Origin: Pectobacterium carotovorum
GTDB lineage: Bacteria > Pseudomonadota > Gammaproteobacteria > Enterobacterales > Enterobacteriaceae
Length of the DNA: 64,000 nucleotides
Reading direction: 5' to 3'
Assembly (NCBI RefSeq): GCF_033898505.1
Contig: NZ_JAXAFK010000003.1
Span: forward strand, 372,001 to 436,000
Positions 42,572 through 51,677 of the stretch are shown here, in pieces (the first letter of the stretch is position 1; every line of letters begins with the position of its first letter). A program made the position numbers and the translations under genes. The notes beneath the pieces are model-generated. The model was not told the DNA's origin. It searched no databases and worked only from the letters and a program-made list of their open reading frames with translations.

Positions 42572-44479
42572 TTACTTTTTATCTTTTACTTCTTCAAACT
42601 CAGCATCAACGACATCGTCGTCGCGACGAGCAGAGGCATCATCAGCGGCACCTTCAGGGCCTTGCTGTGGTTGAGACGCTTCCAGCAGCTTGCCGGAAAC
42701 CTGAACCAGCGCCTGCATTTTCGCTTCGATTTCTGCTTTGTCTTCGCCTTTCAGCGCGCTTTCCAGCGCTTTCAGTGCGTCGTCAATGGCAGCTTTATCG
42801 TCAGCGGCCAGCTTGTCGCCTGCTTCTTCCAGCTGCTTACGCGTGCTGTGCAGCAGGTGATCGCCCTGGTTGCGTACCTGAACCAGCTCTTCAAACTTAC
42901 GGTCAGCTTCAGCGTTTGCTTCCGCGTCACGTACCATTTTCTGGATTTCTTCTTCGTTCAGACCAGAAGAGGCCTTGATGGTAATTTTCTGCTCGCGACC
43001 GCTGTTTTTGTCTTTCGCAGAAACATGCAGGATACCGTCGGCGTCGATGTCGAAAGTGACTTCGATCTGCGGCATACCGCGCGGTGCAGCCTGAATACCA
43101 TCCAGGTTAAACTGACCCAGAGATTTGTTATCGTGCGCACGCTTACGCTCACCCTGCAGAACATGAATCGTTACCGCAGACTGGTTGTCTTCCGCCGTTG
43201 AGAACACCTGACTGTGTTTAGTCGGGATCGTGGTGTTCTTGGCAATCAGCGCCGTCATCACGCCGCCCATGGTTTCGATACCCAGAGACAGCGGGGTAAC
43301 GTCCAGCAGCAGAACGTCTTTCACGTCACCAGACAGAACGCCGCCCTGAACCGCAGCACCGATAGCAACCGCTTCATCCGGGTTCACGTCCTTACGCGGC
43401 TCTTTACCGAAGAAGTCAGCGACTTTCTTCTGTACCAGAGGCATACGCGTCTGACCACCAACCAGAATCACGTCCTGAATTTCAGAAACGGACAGGCCAG
43501 CATCCTGCAATGCCACTTTCAGCGGCTCCAGAGAACGGTTCACCAGCTCTTCTACCAGTGATTCCAGTTTCGCACGGGTCACTTTAATGTTCAGGTGCTT
43601 AGGACCGGTCGCATCCGCCGTGATGTACGGCAGGTTAACGTCAGTCTGCTGAGCAGAAGACAGCTCGATCTTGGCTTTTTCTGCGGCTTCTTTCAGACGC
43701 TGCATGGCCAGCGGGTCATTGCGCAGGTCGAAACCTTGCTCTTTCTTAAATTCGTCAACCAGATAGTTGATCATGCGGCTATCGAAGTCTTCACCACCCA
43801 GGTGAGTGTCACCGTTGGTTGCCAGCACTTCGAAGGTTTTCTCGCCATCAACTTCGTCGATTTCGATAATGGAAATATCGAACGTACCGCCGCCCAGGTC
43901 GTAAACCGCGATAGTACGGTTGCCGACTTCTTTATCCAGACCGTAAGCCAGCGCTGCCGCTGTCGGTTCGTTGATGATACGTTTTACTTCCAGACCCGCG
44001 ATACGGCCGGCATCTTTAGTCGCCTGACGCTGCGCATCGTTGAAGTAAGCAGGTACGGTAATAACCGCTTCGGTGATCGTCTCACCCAGGTAGTCTTCCG
44101 CCGTTTTCTTCATTTTTTTCAGCACTTCAGCTGAAATCTGCGGCGGAGCCATTTTCTGATCTTTCACTTCCAGCCATGCATCGCCATTATCTGCCGCGAT
44201 AATTTTGTACGGCATGATGTTGGCATCGCGCTGAACTTCTTCGTCTTTGAAACGACGGCCAATCAGGCGCTTGATAGCAAACAGTGTATTTTTCGGGTTG
44301 GTCACTGCCTGACGTTTAGCCGGTTGGCCAACCAGAGTTTCACCATCTTGCGTATAAGCAATGATTGAAGGCGTGGTGCGATCGCCTTCGCTATTTTCCA
44401 GTACTTTTACCTGAGTACCGTCAATAATCGCGACACAAGAGTTGGTTGTACCCAGGTCGATACCAATAATCTTACCCAT
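42572..44479 (-). CDS. dnaK: Chaperone protein DnaK (Hsp70)
   Basis: ATP-dependent Hsp70 chaperone. The 635-residue protein (E. coli 638) starts [18 protein letters not shown]; the nucleotide-binding domain has the family signatures [16 protein letters not shown] and [14 protein letters not shown]; the linker [13 protein letters not shown] leads into the substrate-binding domain. The C-terminal tail ends EEVKDKK, like E. coli EEVKDKK. A sigma-32 promoter lies about 210 bases upstream. It is divergent from satP. Confidence 0.98.
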   Translation of the reverse strand: MGKIIGIDLGTTNSCVAIIDGTQVKVLENSEGDRTTPSIIAYTQDGETLVGQPAKRQAVTNPKNTLFAIKRLIGRRFKDEEVQRDANIMPYKIIAADNGDAWLEVKDQKMAPPQISAEVLKKMKKTAEDYLGETITEAVITVPAYFNDAQRQATKDAGRIAGLEVKRIINEPTAAALAYGLDKEVGNRTIAVYDLGGGTFDISIIEIDEVDGEKTFEVLATNGDTHLGGEDFDSRMINYLVDEFKKEQGFDLRNDPLAMQRLKEAAEKAKIELSSAQQTDVNLPYITADATGPKHLNIKVTRAKLESLVEELVNRSLEPLKVALQDAGLSVSEIQDVILVGGQTRMPLVQKKVADFFGKEPRKDVNPDEAVAIGAAVQGGVLSGDVKDVLLLDVTPLSLGIETMGGVMTALIAKNTTIPTKHSQVFSTAEDNQSAVTIHVLQGERKRAHDNKSLGQFNLDGIQAAPRGMPQIEVTFDIDADGILHVSAKDKNSGREQKITIKASSGLNEEEIQKMVRDAEANAEADRKFEELVQVRNQGDHLLHSTRKQLEEAGDKLAADDKAAIDDALKALESALKGEDKAEIEAKMQALVQVSGKLLEASQPQQGPEGAADDASARRDDDVVDAEFEEVKDKK

Positions 44480-44685
44480 CTAAACATCTCCACTAAAAAG
44501 TCATATTCGGTGTGGTGGTTAAACCTACTGTGCGGGCGAAATGTCGTTTTTCAACAAGATTTCTCGTTTTCCAACGACACACCCTCGTTTTTCATCAGCA
44601 GCACACGTTTCATTTTCATGCTAACCACCGATGTAACGGCCCGACACACGCCTTCGCGGCAGGTCAAACTGTTTCGGTTGGAAAT
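44480..44685. other. dnaK 5' leader
   Basis: About 200 untranslated bases between the heat-shock promoter and dnaK. No ORF with a good start is seen. It includes GTCGTTTTTCAACAAG and CCAACGACAC, which are partly complementary and may fold. Confidence 0.5.
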
Positions 44686-44718
44686 AAGATGGGGCCAACA
44701 TTTCTATCATCAAGGGGG
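44686..44718 (-). promoter_or_regulatory. Sigma-32 heat-shock promoter of dnaKJ
   Basis: On the minus strand CCCCCTTGATG (the -35, core 44709-44714), a 14-base spacer, and CCCCATCTT (the -10, 44686-44694). This matches the sigma-32 consensus (CTTGAAA, CCCCATNT) and resembles E. coli dnaK P1. Confidence 0.85.
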
Positions 44719-44962
44719 GAAGATGAAAAAAAATGACCTTTATCCCTCGTACGATCAAACTATTCTGCCTTCCCCATGTTGTGTCCGTTCCCAACGCCCG
44801 ATATGATGCCGCGCTCGCTGCAAAAATGGGGACATTTCCCTACATAATGGCGGGCAATAACACCTAAACGACACCTATCCCAACGTGATTGGCGCATTCG
44901 CTAACCTTAATGCCGCGCCCGACGCGAAGGGACTATTAATAATCTGTTATTGCAGAGGATTT
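44719..44962. other. Upstream region between dnaK promoter and satP
   Basis: About 240 bases with no supported gene. The satP promoter should lie here; a TACATAAT near 44841-44848 is a possible -10. In E. coli yaaW and yaaI occupy this interval; neither is seen. Confidence 0.45.
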
Positions 44963-45538
44963 ATGAGCACGAACACGTTGGCAAATCCTGGTCCATTAGG
45001 ACTGATGGGCTTCGGGATGACCACTATTCTGTTGAACCTGCACAACGCAGGCTTTTTCCCACTTTCTTCCATCATTCTCAGCATGGGTATTTTCTACGGC
45101 GGCATCGCCCAGATTCTGGCCGGTCTGCTGGAATATAAAAAAGGCAATACATTTGGCGTGACCGCATTCACGTCTTATGGCGCATTCTGGCTGACGCTGG
45201 TTGCCATTCTCGTGCTGCCGAAAATGGGTCTGGCGGAAGCCAGCGATGCTCAATTCCTTGGCGTGTTCCTTGGCCTGTGGGGCATCTTCACACTGTTTAT
45301 GTTCTTCGGTACATTTGGCACCAACCGCGCACTGCAATTTGTCTTCGGTAGCCTGACCGTACTGTTTGCTCTGCTGGCCGTAGGTAACTTTACCGGCAAC
45401 CACGCCCTGCTGACCTTCGCGGGTTACGAAGGTATCATCTGTGGCGCGAGTGCAATTTATCTGGCAATGGCTGAAGTGCTGAACGAGAAGTTTGGCCGCA
45501 CCGTCCTGCCAATCGGTTCATGTGGCGCGTCCCACTAA
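44963..45538 (+). CDS. satP: Acetate/succinate:proton symporter SatP (YaaH)
   Basis: A 191-residue inner-membrane protein of the GPR1/FUN34/YaaH family (E. coli SatP 188). The family motif NPGPLGLMGFGMTTILLNLHN is at the N-terminus, followed by MGIFYGGIAQILAGLLEYKKGNTFG and six predicted helices; LNEKFGRTVLPIG is at the end. E. coli SatP takes up acetate and succinate with protons. I start at ATG 44963, with AGAGGA upstream; a longer frame from 44885 has no support. It is followed by a strong terminator. Confidence 0.95.
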   Translation: MSTNTLANPGPLGLMGFGMTTILLNLHNAGFFPLSSIILSMGIFYGGIAQILAGLLEYKKGNTFGVTAFTSYGAFWLTLVAILVLPKMGLAEASDAQFLGVFLGLWGIFTLFMFFGTFGTNRALQFVFGSLTVLFALLAVGNFTGNHALLTFAGYEGIICGASAIYLAMAEVLNEKFGRTVLPIGSCGASH

Positions 45539-45591
45539 GTTCTGATGCAATATAATTTCTGACGCGGTAAGCTCTCGCCGCGTTAAATGCC

Positions 45592-45630
45592 AACGGGCCC
45601 TGTCTATCTGACAAGGGCCCGTTTGTTTTT
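45592..45630 (+). terminator. satP terminator
   Basis: AACGGGCCC pairs with GGGCCCGTT, extended inside by TGTC/GACA, around TATCT. TTTGTTTTT follows on the plus strand. It lies 54 bases after the satP stop and may also serve the convergent transporter gene. Confidence 0.9.
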
Positions 45631-45681
45631 GATGATGACGCGTTTTTAATGACGGTACGTTTTAAGAACGAGACAACACGC

Positions 45682-47019
45682 TTAAACCTCAACAGGAGAA
45701 CGATCGCGCGCGTCGCTATCAGCCACAGCATGCGAATCGGCATCCAGATCGCGCTGCAAATATATCCCCAGCAGCAGACCTACCGCGGCTAGCGTCAGCA
45801 CATAAAATGCCGGTGCCAGCGGCGTTGCCTTCATAATCAGCGTGACAAAGACAGGCGTAAGGCCACCGAAAATGGCATAGGAAACGTTGTAGGAAAAAGA
45901 AATCCCCGAGAACCGCACCGCAGCCGGAAACGCCCGCACCATAACATACGGCACACCGCCCACCACACCCACGCTGAGCCCTACAATCGCATAGCTGACA
46001 AAGAGCAGCGTCGTACTGCTTGCTGCCGAACTGTAAAAGAACCAGCTACAGGCGGCCAACGACAGGCTACCCACCATAAACAGCTTGCTGGCACCAAAGC
46101 GGTCGACCAGCAACCCCGAACCGACGCAGCCCACCATCAATGCAATCGTTGCCAAACAGTTCGCCTGCAACGCCAGCGCGGCAGGAATCCCGTGGACTTT
46201 TTGCAGGTAGGTCGGAGCCATCAGAATAACGACGACGATGCACGCAGACAGCAGCCAGGTCAGCAGCATGGAAACCACAACCGCACGTTTATGGTTTAAG
46301 ACGACAGATTTCAGCGGCAACTCTTCCGCCAGCTTTTTCTGCGCCTGCATTTCCATAAAAATAGGCGTTTCCTGCAACCAGCGGCGCAGATACATGGCAA
46401 CAAGGCCGAAGACCCCACCGATGAAGAACGGCAAGCGCCAGCCGCCGTCCGACATCTGCTCCGGTGTAAGCACCGTATTCAGCAACGTCGCGATCAGTGA
46501 ACCCAGCAGAATACCCATCGTCAGCCCGGCAGTCAGCGTACCGCAGGCAAAACCGATGCGGGCACGAGGCACATGTTCCGCAACGAAGACCCACGCACCG
46601 GGGACTTCCCCGCCGATTGCAGCCCCTTGCAGCACGCGCATCAACAGCAGCAGAAGCGGCGCAGCAATACCAATAGCTTCATAAGTCGGCAGCAGGCCCA
46701 TTGCCAGCGTCGGTAGCGCCATCAGCAATATACTGAGGCTGAACATTCTCTTACGTCCGCTCTTGTCACCGAAGTGGGCCATGATGATGCCCCCAAGCGG
46801 ACGGGCCAGATAGCCTGCGGCGAAAATACCGAACGTCTGTACCTGCCGCAGCCATTCAGGAATATCCGGCGGGAAGAAGAGATCGCCAATCACGGCAGCA
46901 AAGAAGACGAAAATAATAAAATCATAAAACTCTAACGCGCCACCCAGCGCAGCCAGAGACAGCGTTTTATAGTCCTGCCGGTTCAACCGGCGAGGATCGG
47001 CGTGTTGATCCTGAGTCAT
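45682..47019 (-). CDS. MFS transporter of the metabolite:H+ symporter (MHS) type
   Basis: A 445-residue carrier with 12 predicted helices. MHS hallmarks are ALGGALEFYDFIIF in helix 1, RPLGGIIMAHFGDKSGRKRMF in the loop 2-3, LLLLMRVLQGAAIGGEVPGAWVFVAEHVP in helix 4-5 and DGGWRLPFFIG. Relatives move organic acids, osmolytes or aromatic acids with protons (ProP, KgtP, ShiA types); the substrate here cannot be assigned. There is no equivalent between satP and mog in E. coli, so it is an accessory insertion. It is downstream of mog on the same strand, with a 120-base gap. Confidence 0.9.
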   Translation of the reverse strand: MTQDQHADPRRLNRQDYKTLSLAALGGALEFYDFIIFVFFAAVIGDLFFPPDIPEWLRQVQTFGIFAAGYLARPLGGIIMAHFGDKSGRKRMFSLSILLMALPTLAMGLLPTYEAIGIAAPLLLLLMRVLQGAAIGGEVPGAWVFVAEHVPRARIGFACGTLTAGLTMGILLGSLIATLLNTVLTPEQMSDGGWRLPFFIGGVFGLVAMYLRRWLQETPIFMEMQAQKKLAEELPLKSVVLNHKRAVVVSMLLTWLLSACIVVVILMAPTYLQKVHGIPAALALQANCLATIALMVGCVGSGLLVDRFGASKLFMVGSLSLAACSWFFYSSAASSTTLLFVSYAIVGLSVGVVGGVPYVMVRAFPAAVRFSGISFSYNVSYAIFGGLTPVFVTLIMKATPLAPAFYVLTLAAVGLLLGIYLQRDLDADSHAVADSDARDRSPVEV

Positions 47020-47139
47020 AAGATACCGTGCATTGCCAGAGTGAAAAAATCCACCGCAGTGTGTAAAGTAGAAATTACTATATCGGCAAAATTTTTATAC
47101 ACCAGCAAAGCTGAATCTTATGTTTCAAATCGCCTAACT

Positions 47140-47727
47140 TCAGTCTTTTATTTCGCGCACGGCATTTTTAGGGCGAAAAGCTGCTACTACATCTGGATTG
47201 GTTTCGATGTAAGGGCCTTCCAGCAGTTGGATACAATACGGTACGCTGGCAAAAATACCGGCCACAACCACCTTGCCATCAGCGCCTTTTAAACCTTCCA
47301 GCGTTTCCTTAATCGACTTAGGCTGCCCTGGCAGGTTGAGAATCAGCGCCTGTTTACGCAGCACGCCCACCTGGCGAGAGAGAATCGCGGTCGGAACGAA
47401 GCGCAGGCTGATCTGCCGCATTTGCTCGCCAAACCCCGGCATTTCTCGATCGGCAACGGCCAGCGTGGCATCCGGCGTGACATCACGACGTGCAGGCCCC
47501 GTTCCTCCGGTCGTCAACACCAGATGACAGCCGCGTTCATCAACCAGTTCACACAGCGTTTGTTCAATCATCGGCTGTTCATCAGGCACCAGCCGGGTTT
47601 CCACGACAAAAGGCGTGGTCAGGGCGCTACGGAGCCAGGATTCCAGTTCTGGGATGCCTTTATCCTGATAAACCCCGTTGGAAGCGCGGTCAGATACGGA
47701 GACCAAACCAATACGCAATACGTTCAT
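47140..47727 (-). CDS. mog: Molybdopterin adenylyltransferase Mog
   Basis: Adenylates molybdopterin before molybdenum insertion by MoeA. The 195-residue protein has the same length as E. coli Mog. MNVLRIGLVSVSDRASNGVYQDKGIPELE is at the start; the MoaB/Mog signature LVLTTGGTGPARRDVTPDATL is central; LNLPGQPKSIKE follows. ATG 47727 has AGAGG six bases upstream; a GTG two codons earlier is rejected. It stands alone, apart from talB, since a GGDEF gene lies between. Confidence 0.96.
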   Translation of the reverse strand: MNVLRIGLVSVSDRASNGVYQDKGIPELESWLRSALTTPFVVETRLVPDEQPMIEQTLCELVDERGCHLVLTTGGTGPARRDVTPDATLAVADREMPGFGEQMRQISLRFVPTAILSRQVGVLRKQALILNLPGQPKSIKETLEGLKGADGKVVVAGIFASVPYCIQLLEGPYIETNPDVVAAFRPKNAVREIKD

Positions 47728-48116
47728 AAGCACCTCTGTCTAAATAAAACACCAATTTTATCAGGATATTGAACGCTTTTAGCAAACAATTAGCTCTTAT
47801 GAGGAAATTCACACTGCGTCCGTTATTTCACTCCGAGTGCAATACAGCATTTGATAATAGTTATTAAATAGCGTCTCAAAAAAGAGAAAGAAATGACTTA
47901 AATTAATAATACCGTTTCGCAATTAAAATTTAAGAATAGCAGGCGCATAAAAAAGATCGCTTACCCATTAAGAGCGGATGAAATAAGCCGATAGATTAAA
48001 GAGAAGAGGATGATATCTACCACGACAGAACATCACGTTAAATCAAATAATATGATAAAATTAAAGCACTTCTTTCGTATCACAATAAGTAAAAAAGCCC
48101 TATCAAGGAAGTCGCC
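47728..48116. other. AT-rich intergenic region
   Basis: A gap of about 390 bases between divergent mog and the GGDEF gene, clearly more AT-rich than its surroundings from about 47860. No ORF, hairpin or recognisable operator was found. The base composition agrees with recent acquisition of the neighbouring gene. Confidence 0.5.
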
Positions 48117-49205
48117 ATGAACGATCTTAAGTATAAGATACTTAAACTTTTTGCCCATCCGACGTATGCCTTTTTCCTGTTTGGGGCGATTTCCTTTATC
48201 CTCACCATCATTATTATGCATGAAGCCAACAAATCGACCTGGAAAACAGAACGGATCAATCTCGATACCGCGATCAAAACCTACGGCTCCTACACCAATA
48301 GCGGCGAAGTAGCCGAAAGCGATATGGTTCGGCAATCCGGCACTTATTTGTCTTCACGAACCAGAACCTTTGCCTTTAACACGCGGGATTCACGTAGCGA
48401 GTGCATAAACAAGCTCTCTTCTTCCGACCTCAACTTCAACGATATGGCGGTTATTCGCACCTGCCAAAATAAACTGCCTTCTATCGGAGATTATGCGGGT
48501 AAAGACACCCTGACGATTATTTTCCCTATTCTGTCGCCAACCGATGAATTACTGGGTATTTGGATAAGAACAACCTCAGAAAACCCACAACCATCCTTTA
48601 TCCAGACGCTGTCTTCTTTATCTTCGCTTCTCATTGTTGCAGGTAGTGTGCTGCTCTTTGCTATTTTAGGCAGCCTGATGTCACTGCTGACGAAAAAATA
48701 TTTGGTGGAATTGCCGATCATCGCACGCTATGACGACCTCACCGGTTATTTACGGCGAGATGCGTTCTTTCTGGCCGCCAATAAAGCCTTTAGTGTCGCC
48801 AATCTGACCAAGCGTCCTGTCAGCGTCATTCTGATCGACATCGACTACTTTAAGCACGTAAATGATAGCTTTGGTCACGGCGTCGGTGACGAGGCGCTGA
48901 AGTTTGTTGCCGACACGTTCAAAAAATCATTTCGCCGCGAAGATATTTTTGGCCGTATTGGCGGCGATAAATTTGCAATCGTGTTTCCGAATACCGGATT
49001 AGACGATGCATACACCATCGTGGATAAAGCGAGAGAGCGTGTTAGCGATACGCCTTGTGAAACCGCCGCAGGAAAAATCAGGCTGACGGTCAGTATTGGG
49101 CTGGTTGAATACCATATCGCTGGAGAAGACCTCAGCGAGGTGATGAAGCGTGCCGATGATAATCTTTATATCGCGAAGAAAACCCGTAACGCGACGGCGA
49201 AATAA
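48117..49205 (+). CDS. Membrane GGDEF-domain protein with degenerate active site (GGDKF)
   Basis: A 362-residue protein with a membrane helix at about residues 16-34, a periplasmic domain of about 120 residues with two cysteines (ECINK, RTCQNK), a second helix near 165-190, and a C-terminal GGDEF domain. The active site reads RIGGDKF: the conserved glutamate is replaced by lysine, so diguanylate cyclase activity is doubtful. The inhibitory site RRED is kept five residues upstream, so it may still bind c-di-GMP as a receptor. Other motifs (YDDLTGYLRRDAF, LIDIDYFKHVNDSFGH) are standard. AAGGAA lies before the ATG. It is inserted between mog and talB relative to E. coli. Confidence 0.88.
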   Translation: MNDLKYKILKLFAHPTYAFFLFGAISFILTIIIMHEANKSTWKTERINLDTAIKTYGSYTNSGEVAESDMVRQSGTYLSSRTRTFAFNTRDSRSECINKLSSSDLNFNDMAVIRTCQNKLPSIGDYAGKDTLTIIFPILSPTDELLGIWIRTTSENPQPSFIQTLSSLSSLLIVAGSVLLFAILGSLMSLLTKKYLVELPIIARYDDLTGYLRRDAFFLAANKAFSVANLTKRPVSVILIDIDYFKHVNDSFGHGVGDEALKFVADTFKKSFRREDIFGRIGGDKFAIVFPNTGLDDAYTIVDKARERVSDTPCETAAGKIRLTVSIGLVEYHIAGEDLSEVMKRADDNLYIAKKTRNATAK

Positions 49206-49238
49206 GCTTCTCCCTTCAAAAATGCCAGCACGCAGACA

Positions 49239-49268
49239 AAAAAATAGCCGGGAATCCCGGCTATTTTT
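49239..49268. terminator. Bidirectional terminator, GGDEF gene and talB
   Basis: AAAATAGCCGGG (49241-49252) pairs perfectly with CCCGGCTATTTT (49256-49267). Runs of A before and T after make it effective on both strands. It lies between the convergent stops. Confidence 0.88.
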
Positions 49269-49281
49269 ATCAGCAAAATGC

Positions 49282-50235
49282 TTACAGTAAATCTGCAATC
49301 ATCTTTTCCAGTTTTTCCTGGTCGATAGCAAATTTACGGATCCCATCAGCCAGTTTATCAATCGCCATTGGGTCTTGATTGTGCTGCCAGTAGAATTCCG
49401 CTTCTGTCATTTTCGCCGGACGAACTTTCACTTCACCAGCATAAGACAGTTTGCGAACCACTTCGCCTTCGCTTTCTGACAGCTCTTTCAACAGCGCTGG
49501 TGCGATCGTCAGGCGGTCACACCCAGCCAGTTCCAGAATCTCACCAACGTTACGGAAGCTCGCGCCCATCACGACGGTTTCATAGCCGTGCTCTTTGTAG
49601 TAGTCATAGATTTCGCTAACGGACACCACGCCTGGATCTTCGTGCGGCGCGAATTCTTTCTTATCGCCATTGGCTTTGTACCAGTCAAGAATACGGCCAA
49701 CGAACGGTGAAATCAGGAATACGCCAGCTTCAGCACAGGCGCGCGCCTGTGCAAAGGAGAACAGCAGCGTCAGGTTACAGTTGATGCCTTCTTTTTCCAG
49801 CTGCTCCGCCGCGCGGATGCCCTGCCAGGTTGAAGCCAGTTTAATCAGGATACGCTCGTTGCTGATGCCTGCGTCGTTGTACAGTTTGATCAGGTGTTTT
49901 GCCTTCGCCACGCTGGCTTCGGTGTCATAAGACAAACGTGCATCCACTTCTGTGGAGATGCGGCCTGGGATCAATTTTAAAATTTCGAGACCAATGTTGA
50001 CCGCCAGTTTGTCCGTAGCATCGACGACCTGCTGTTTGCGATCGCTGCTCTGCTCGCGCGCCCAGACAATCGCGTCGTCGATCAGCTTGCGGTATTCAGG
50101 AATTTGCGCCGCGTTCAGAATCAGTGAAGGGTTGGTGGTCGCATCTTGCGGTTGGTACAGTTTCATTGCCGCAATATCGCCGGTATCAGCTACAACCGTG
50201 GTCAATTGGCGTAGGGAAGTCAGTTTATCCGTCAT
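49282..50235 (-). CDS. talB: Transaldolase B
   Basis: Moves a dihydroxyacetone unit between sugar phosphates in the non-oxidative pentose phosphate pathway. The 317-residue protein has the same length as E. coli TalB and is close throughout. The Schiff-base lysine is K132 in [11 protein letters not shown]. Also conserved are [21 protein letters not shown] and [19 protein letters not shown]. It ends [12 protein letters not shown]. It is a single gene, divergent from yaaA. Confidence 0.97.
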   Translation of the reverse strand: MTDKLTSLRQLTTVVADTGDIAAMKLYQPQDATTNPSLILNAAQIPEYRKLIDDAIVWAREQSSDRKQQVVDATDKLAVNIGLEILKLIPGRISTEVDARLSYDTEASVAKAKHLIKLYNDAGISNERILIKLASTWQGIRAAEQLEKEGINCNLTLLFSFAQARACAEAGVFLISPFVGRILDWYKANGDKKEFAPHEDPGVVSVSEIYDYYKEHGYETVVMGASFRNVGEILELAGCDRLTIAPALLKELSESEGEVVRKLSYAGEVKVRPAKMTEAEFYWQHNQDPMAIDKLADGIRKFAIDQEKLEKMIADLL

Positions 50236-50537
50236 GTTGGCATGTCTCGTTGTTTATACGTGGTGCTCGTGAATGAAAATAGCTCGTATATGAATCGACT
50301 TATTATCTAATCGGGTGGCCGTCTATTTTGCGCCGAAATCTGATAATAACACGCGCACTTTCCCGCGCAAGCCAGCCTTTTCCCACGCCCCCTTGCAACG
50401 GCGATTACACGCTGGTGATTCCCCTTTCCAAACGCGCTCGGACGTAAAAGACAAGGCGTATTGTAGCTATCGCCGTTTTCTTACGGCGTTCTTGCTATAG
50501 TAGGCTCATCTCAAATCAGACCGACAGGACATGGCGC
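50236..50537. other. talB-yaaA intergenic region
   Basis: About 300 bases with promoters for two divergent genes. A TTGCTATAGTAGG (about 50493-50505) has the look of an extended -10 for yaaA. An interrupted CGCCG/CGGCG inverted repeat lies just upstream. No ORF is seen. Confidence 0.5.
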
Positions 50538-51311
50538 ATGCTTATTACTATTTCACCCGCAAAAACGCTCGACTACACCAGTCCTTTGGCAACAACGCGT
50601 TATACCCAGCCGGAGCTTCTGGACTATTCCAGCCAACTGATTGATGTATGTAAAAAACTGACGCCGGCACAGCTCGCCTCTCTGATGAGCATCAGCGATA
50701 AACTGGCCGATCTGAACGCAGGCCGCTTTAGCGAGTGGCATCCGGATTTCACGCCGGAGAACGCGCGTCAGGCGCTGCTGGCGTTTAAGGGTGACGTCTA
50801 TACTGGATTAGCCGTTGAAGATTTCAGCGAGGATGATTTCGATTTCGCCCAGCAGCATCTGCGTATGCTATCTGGTCTGTACGGTGTGTTGCGTCCGCTG
50901 GATTTGATGCGGCCGTATCGGCTGGAAATGGGTACCAAGCTGGAAAATAAAGCCGGTAAAGATCTCTACAGTTTCTGGGGCGACACCATTACAGAAAAAC
51001 TGAATCAGGCGCTGCGCGATCAAGGCGACGATGTGCTGGTTAATCTGGCATCGGATGAATATTTCAAAGCCGTTAAACCGAAAAAGCTCAATGCCCACCT
51101 GATCAAACCCGTCTTTTTGGATGAGAAAAACGGTAAATTCAAGGTGATCAGTTTCTACGCCAAGAAAGCGCGCGGCCTGATGAGTCGTTTCATTATTCAA
51201 AACCGCTTAACGCAGCCGGAACAGTTAGCAGACTTTGACTCGGAAGGTTATTTCTTCGAGGAAGCGGAATCCTCCGCCAACGAGTTAGTGTTCAAGCGTC
51301 ACGAGCAGTAA
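50538..51311 (+). CDS. yaaA: Peroxide-stress protein YaaA (UPF0246/DUF328)
   Basis: A 257-residue cytosolic protein (E. coli 258) that limits free iron during hydrogen peroxide stress. It starts [13 protein letters not shown] and has the conserved [44 protein letters not shown] and [15 protein letters not shown] blocks. Structural work on the family suggests DNA-binding ability. It precedes thrC on the opposite strand. E. coli yaaX and yaaJ are missing next to it. Confidence 0.95.
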   Translation: MLITISPAKTLDYTSPLATTRYTQPELLDYSSQLIDVCKKLTPAQLASLMSISDKLADLNAGRFSEWHPDFTPENARQALLAFKGDVYTGLAVEDFSEDDFDFAQQHLRMLSGLYGVLRPLDLMRPYRLEMGTKLENKAGKDLYSFWGDTITEKLNQALRDQGDDVLVNLASDEYFKAVKPKKLNAHLIKPVFLDEKNGKFKVISFYAKKARGLMSRFIIQNRLTQPEQLADFDSEGYFFEEAESSANELVFKRHEQ

Positions 51312-51384
51312 TTTACTTTACCCACAACCTCCGCTTATCTACGAGAACAGGAAGGTATCGCGGATTTTTCCGTTATCCGGCGTA

Positions 51385-51660
51385 AAAAATTATGCTGAGG
51401 AGATAGCGGGCTTAGGATGAGCCGCAAGGATGCGGCGAGAGCTTGCGCCACGTCGGGAACGTGTCGCAAGCGTTCCGTTCAGCCAGATATCGACGAAGGC
51501 ACCGCGCTAGCGGCATAATTAACGCCGACAGCCTGGGTTCGCAGGGCGGCGGCGATTGAGCGCCCTGCGTCGGGCGCGTGCTACTGAGTAGCATGAAAAT
51601 GACAATATCATCGCGCACGAAACCATCTCTTAGCCCACAAAAATAGCGTAACTAAGAGAC
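51385..51660. repeat. Hairpin-array repeat element of a second kind
   Basis: This region between yaaA and thrC is almost entirely short hairpins: GCCGCA/TGCGGC (51421-51436), CTTGCG-CACGT/ACGTG-CGCAAG (51442-51470), CCGC/GCGG near 51502, GCAGGGCG/CGCCCTGC (51541-51568), GCTACT/AGTAGC (51580-51592) and TCTCTTAG/CTAAGAGA (51626-51659). AATTATGC near 51389 recurs inverted as GCATAATT near 51513. The outer ends (GCGGGCTTAGGAT and, inverted, GTGGGCTAAGAGAT) form imperfect terminal inverted repeats. It has no ERIC core, so it is a different family. The last hairpin may end thrC transcription. Confidence 0.65.
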
Positions 51661-51677
51661 AGTCCTTGCAAAAAGCC

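Noticed and set aside
44510..44806. ORFs of 98 and 74 residues upstream of satP
   Set aside because: They lie across the dnaK leader and the sigma-32 promoter on the opposite strand and have no supporting features.
50460..50510. OxyR operator before yaaA
   Set aside because: Two CTAT motifs are present but spacing does not fit the four-part OxyR consensus; not reported as a site.
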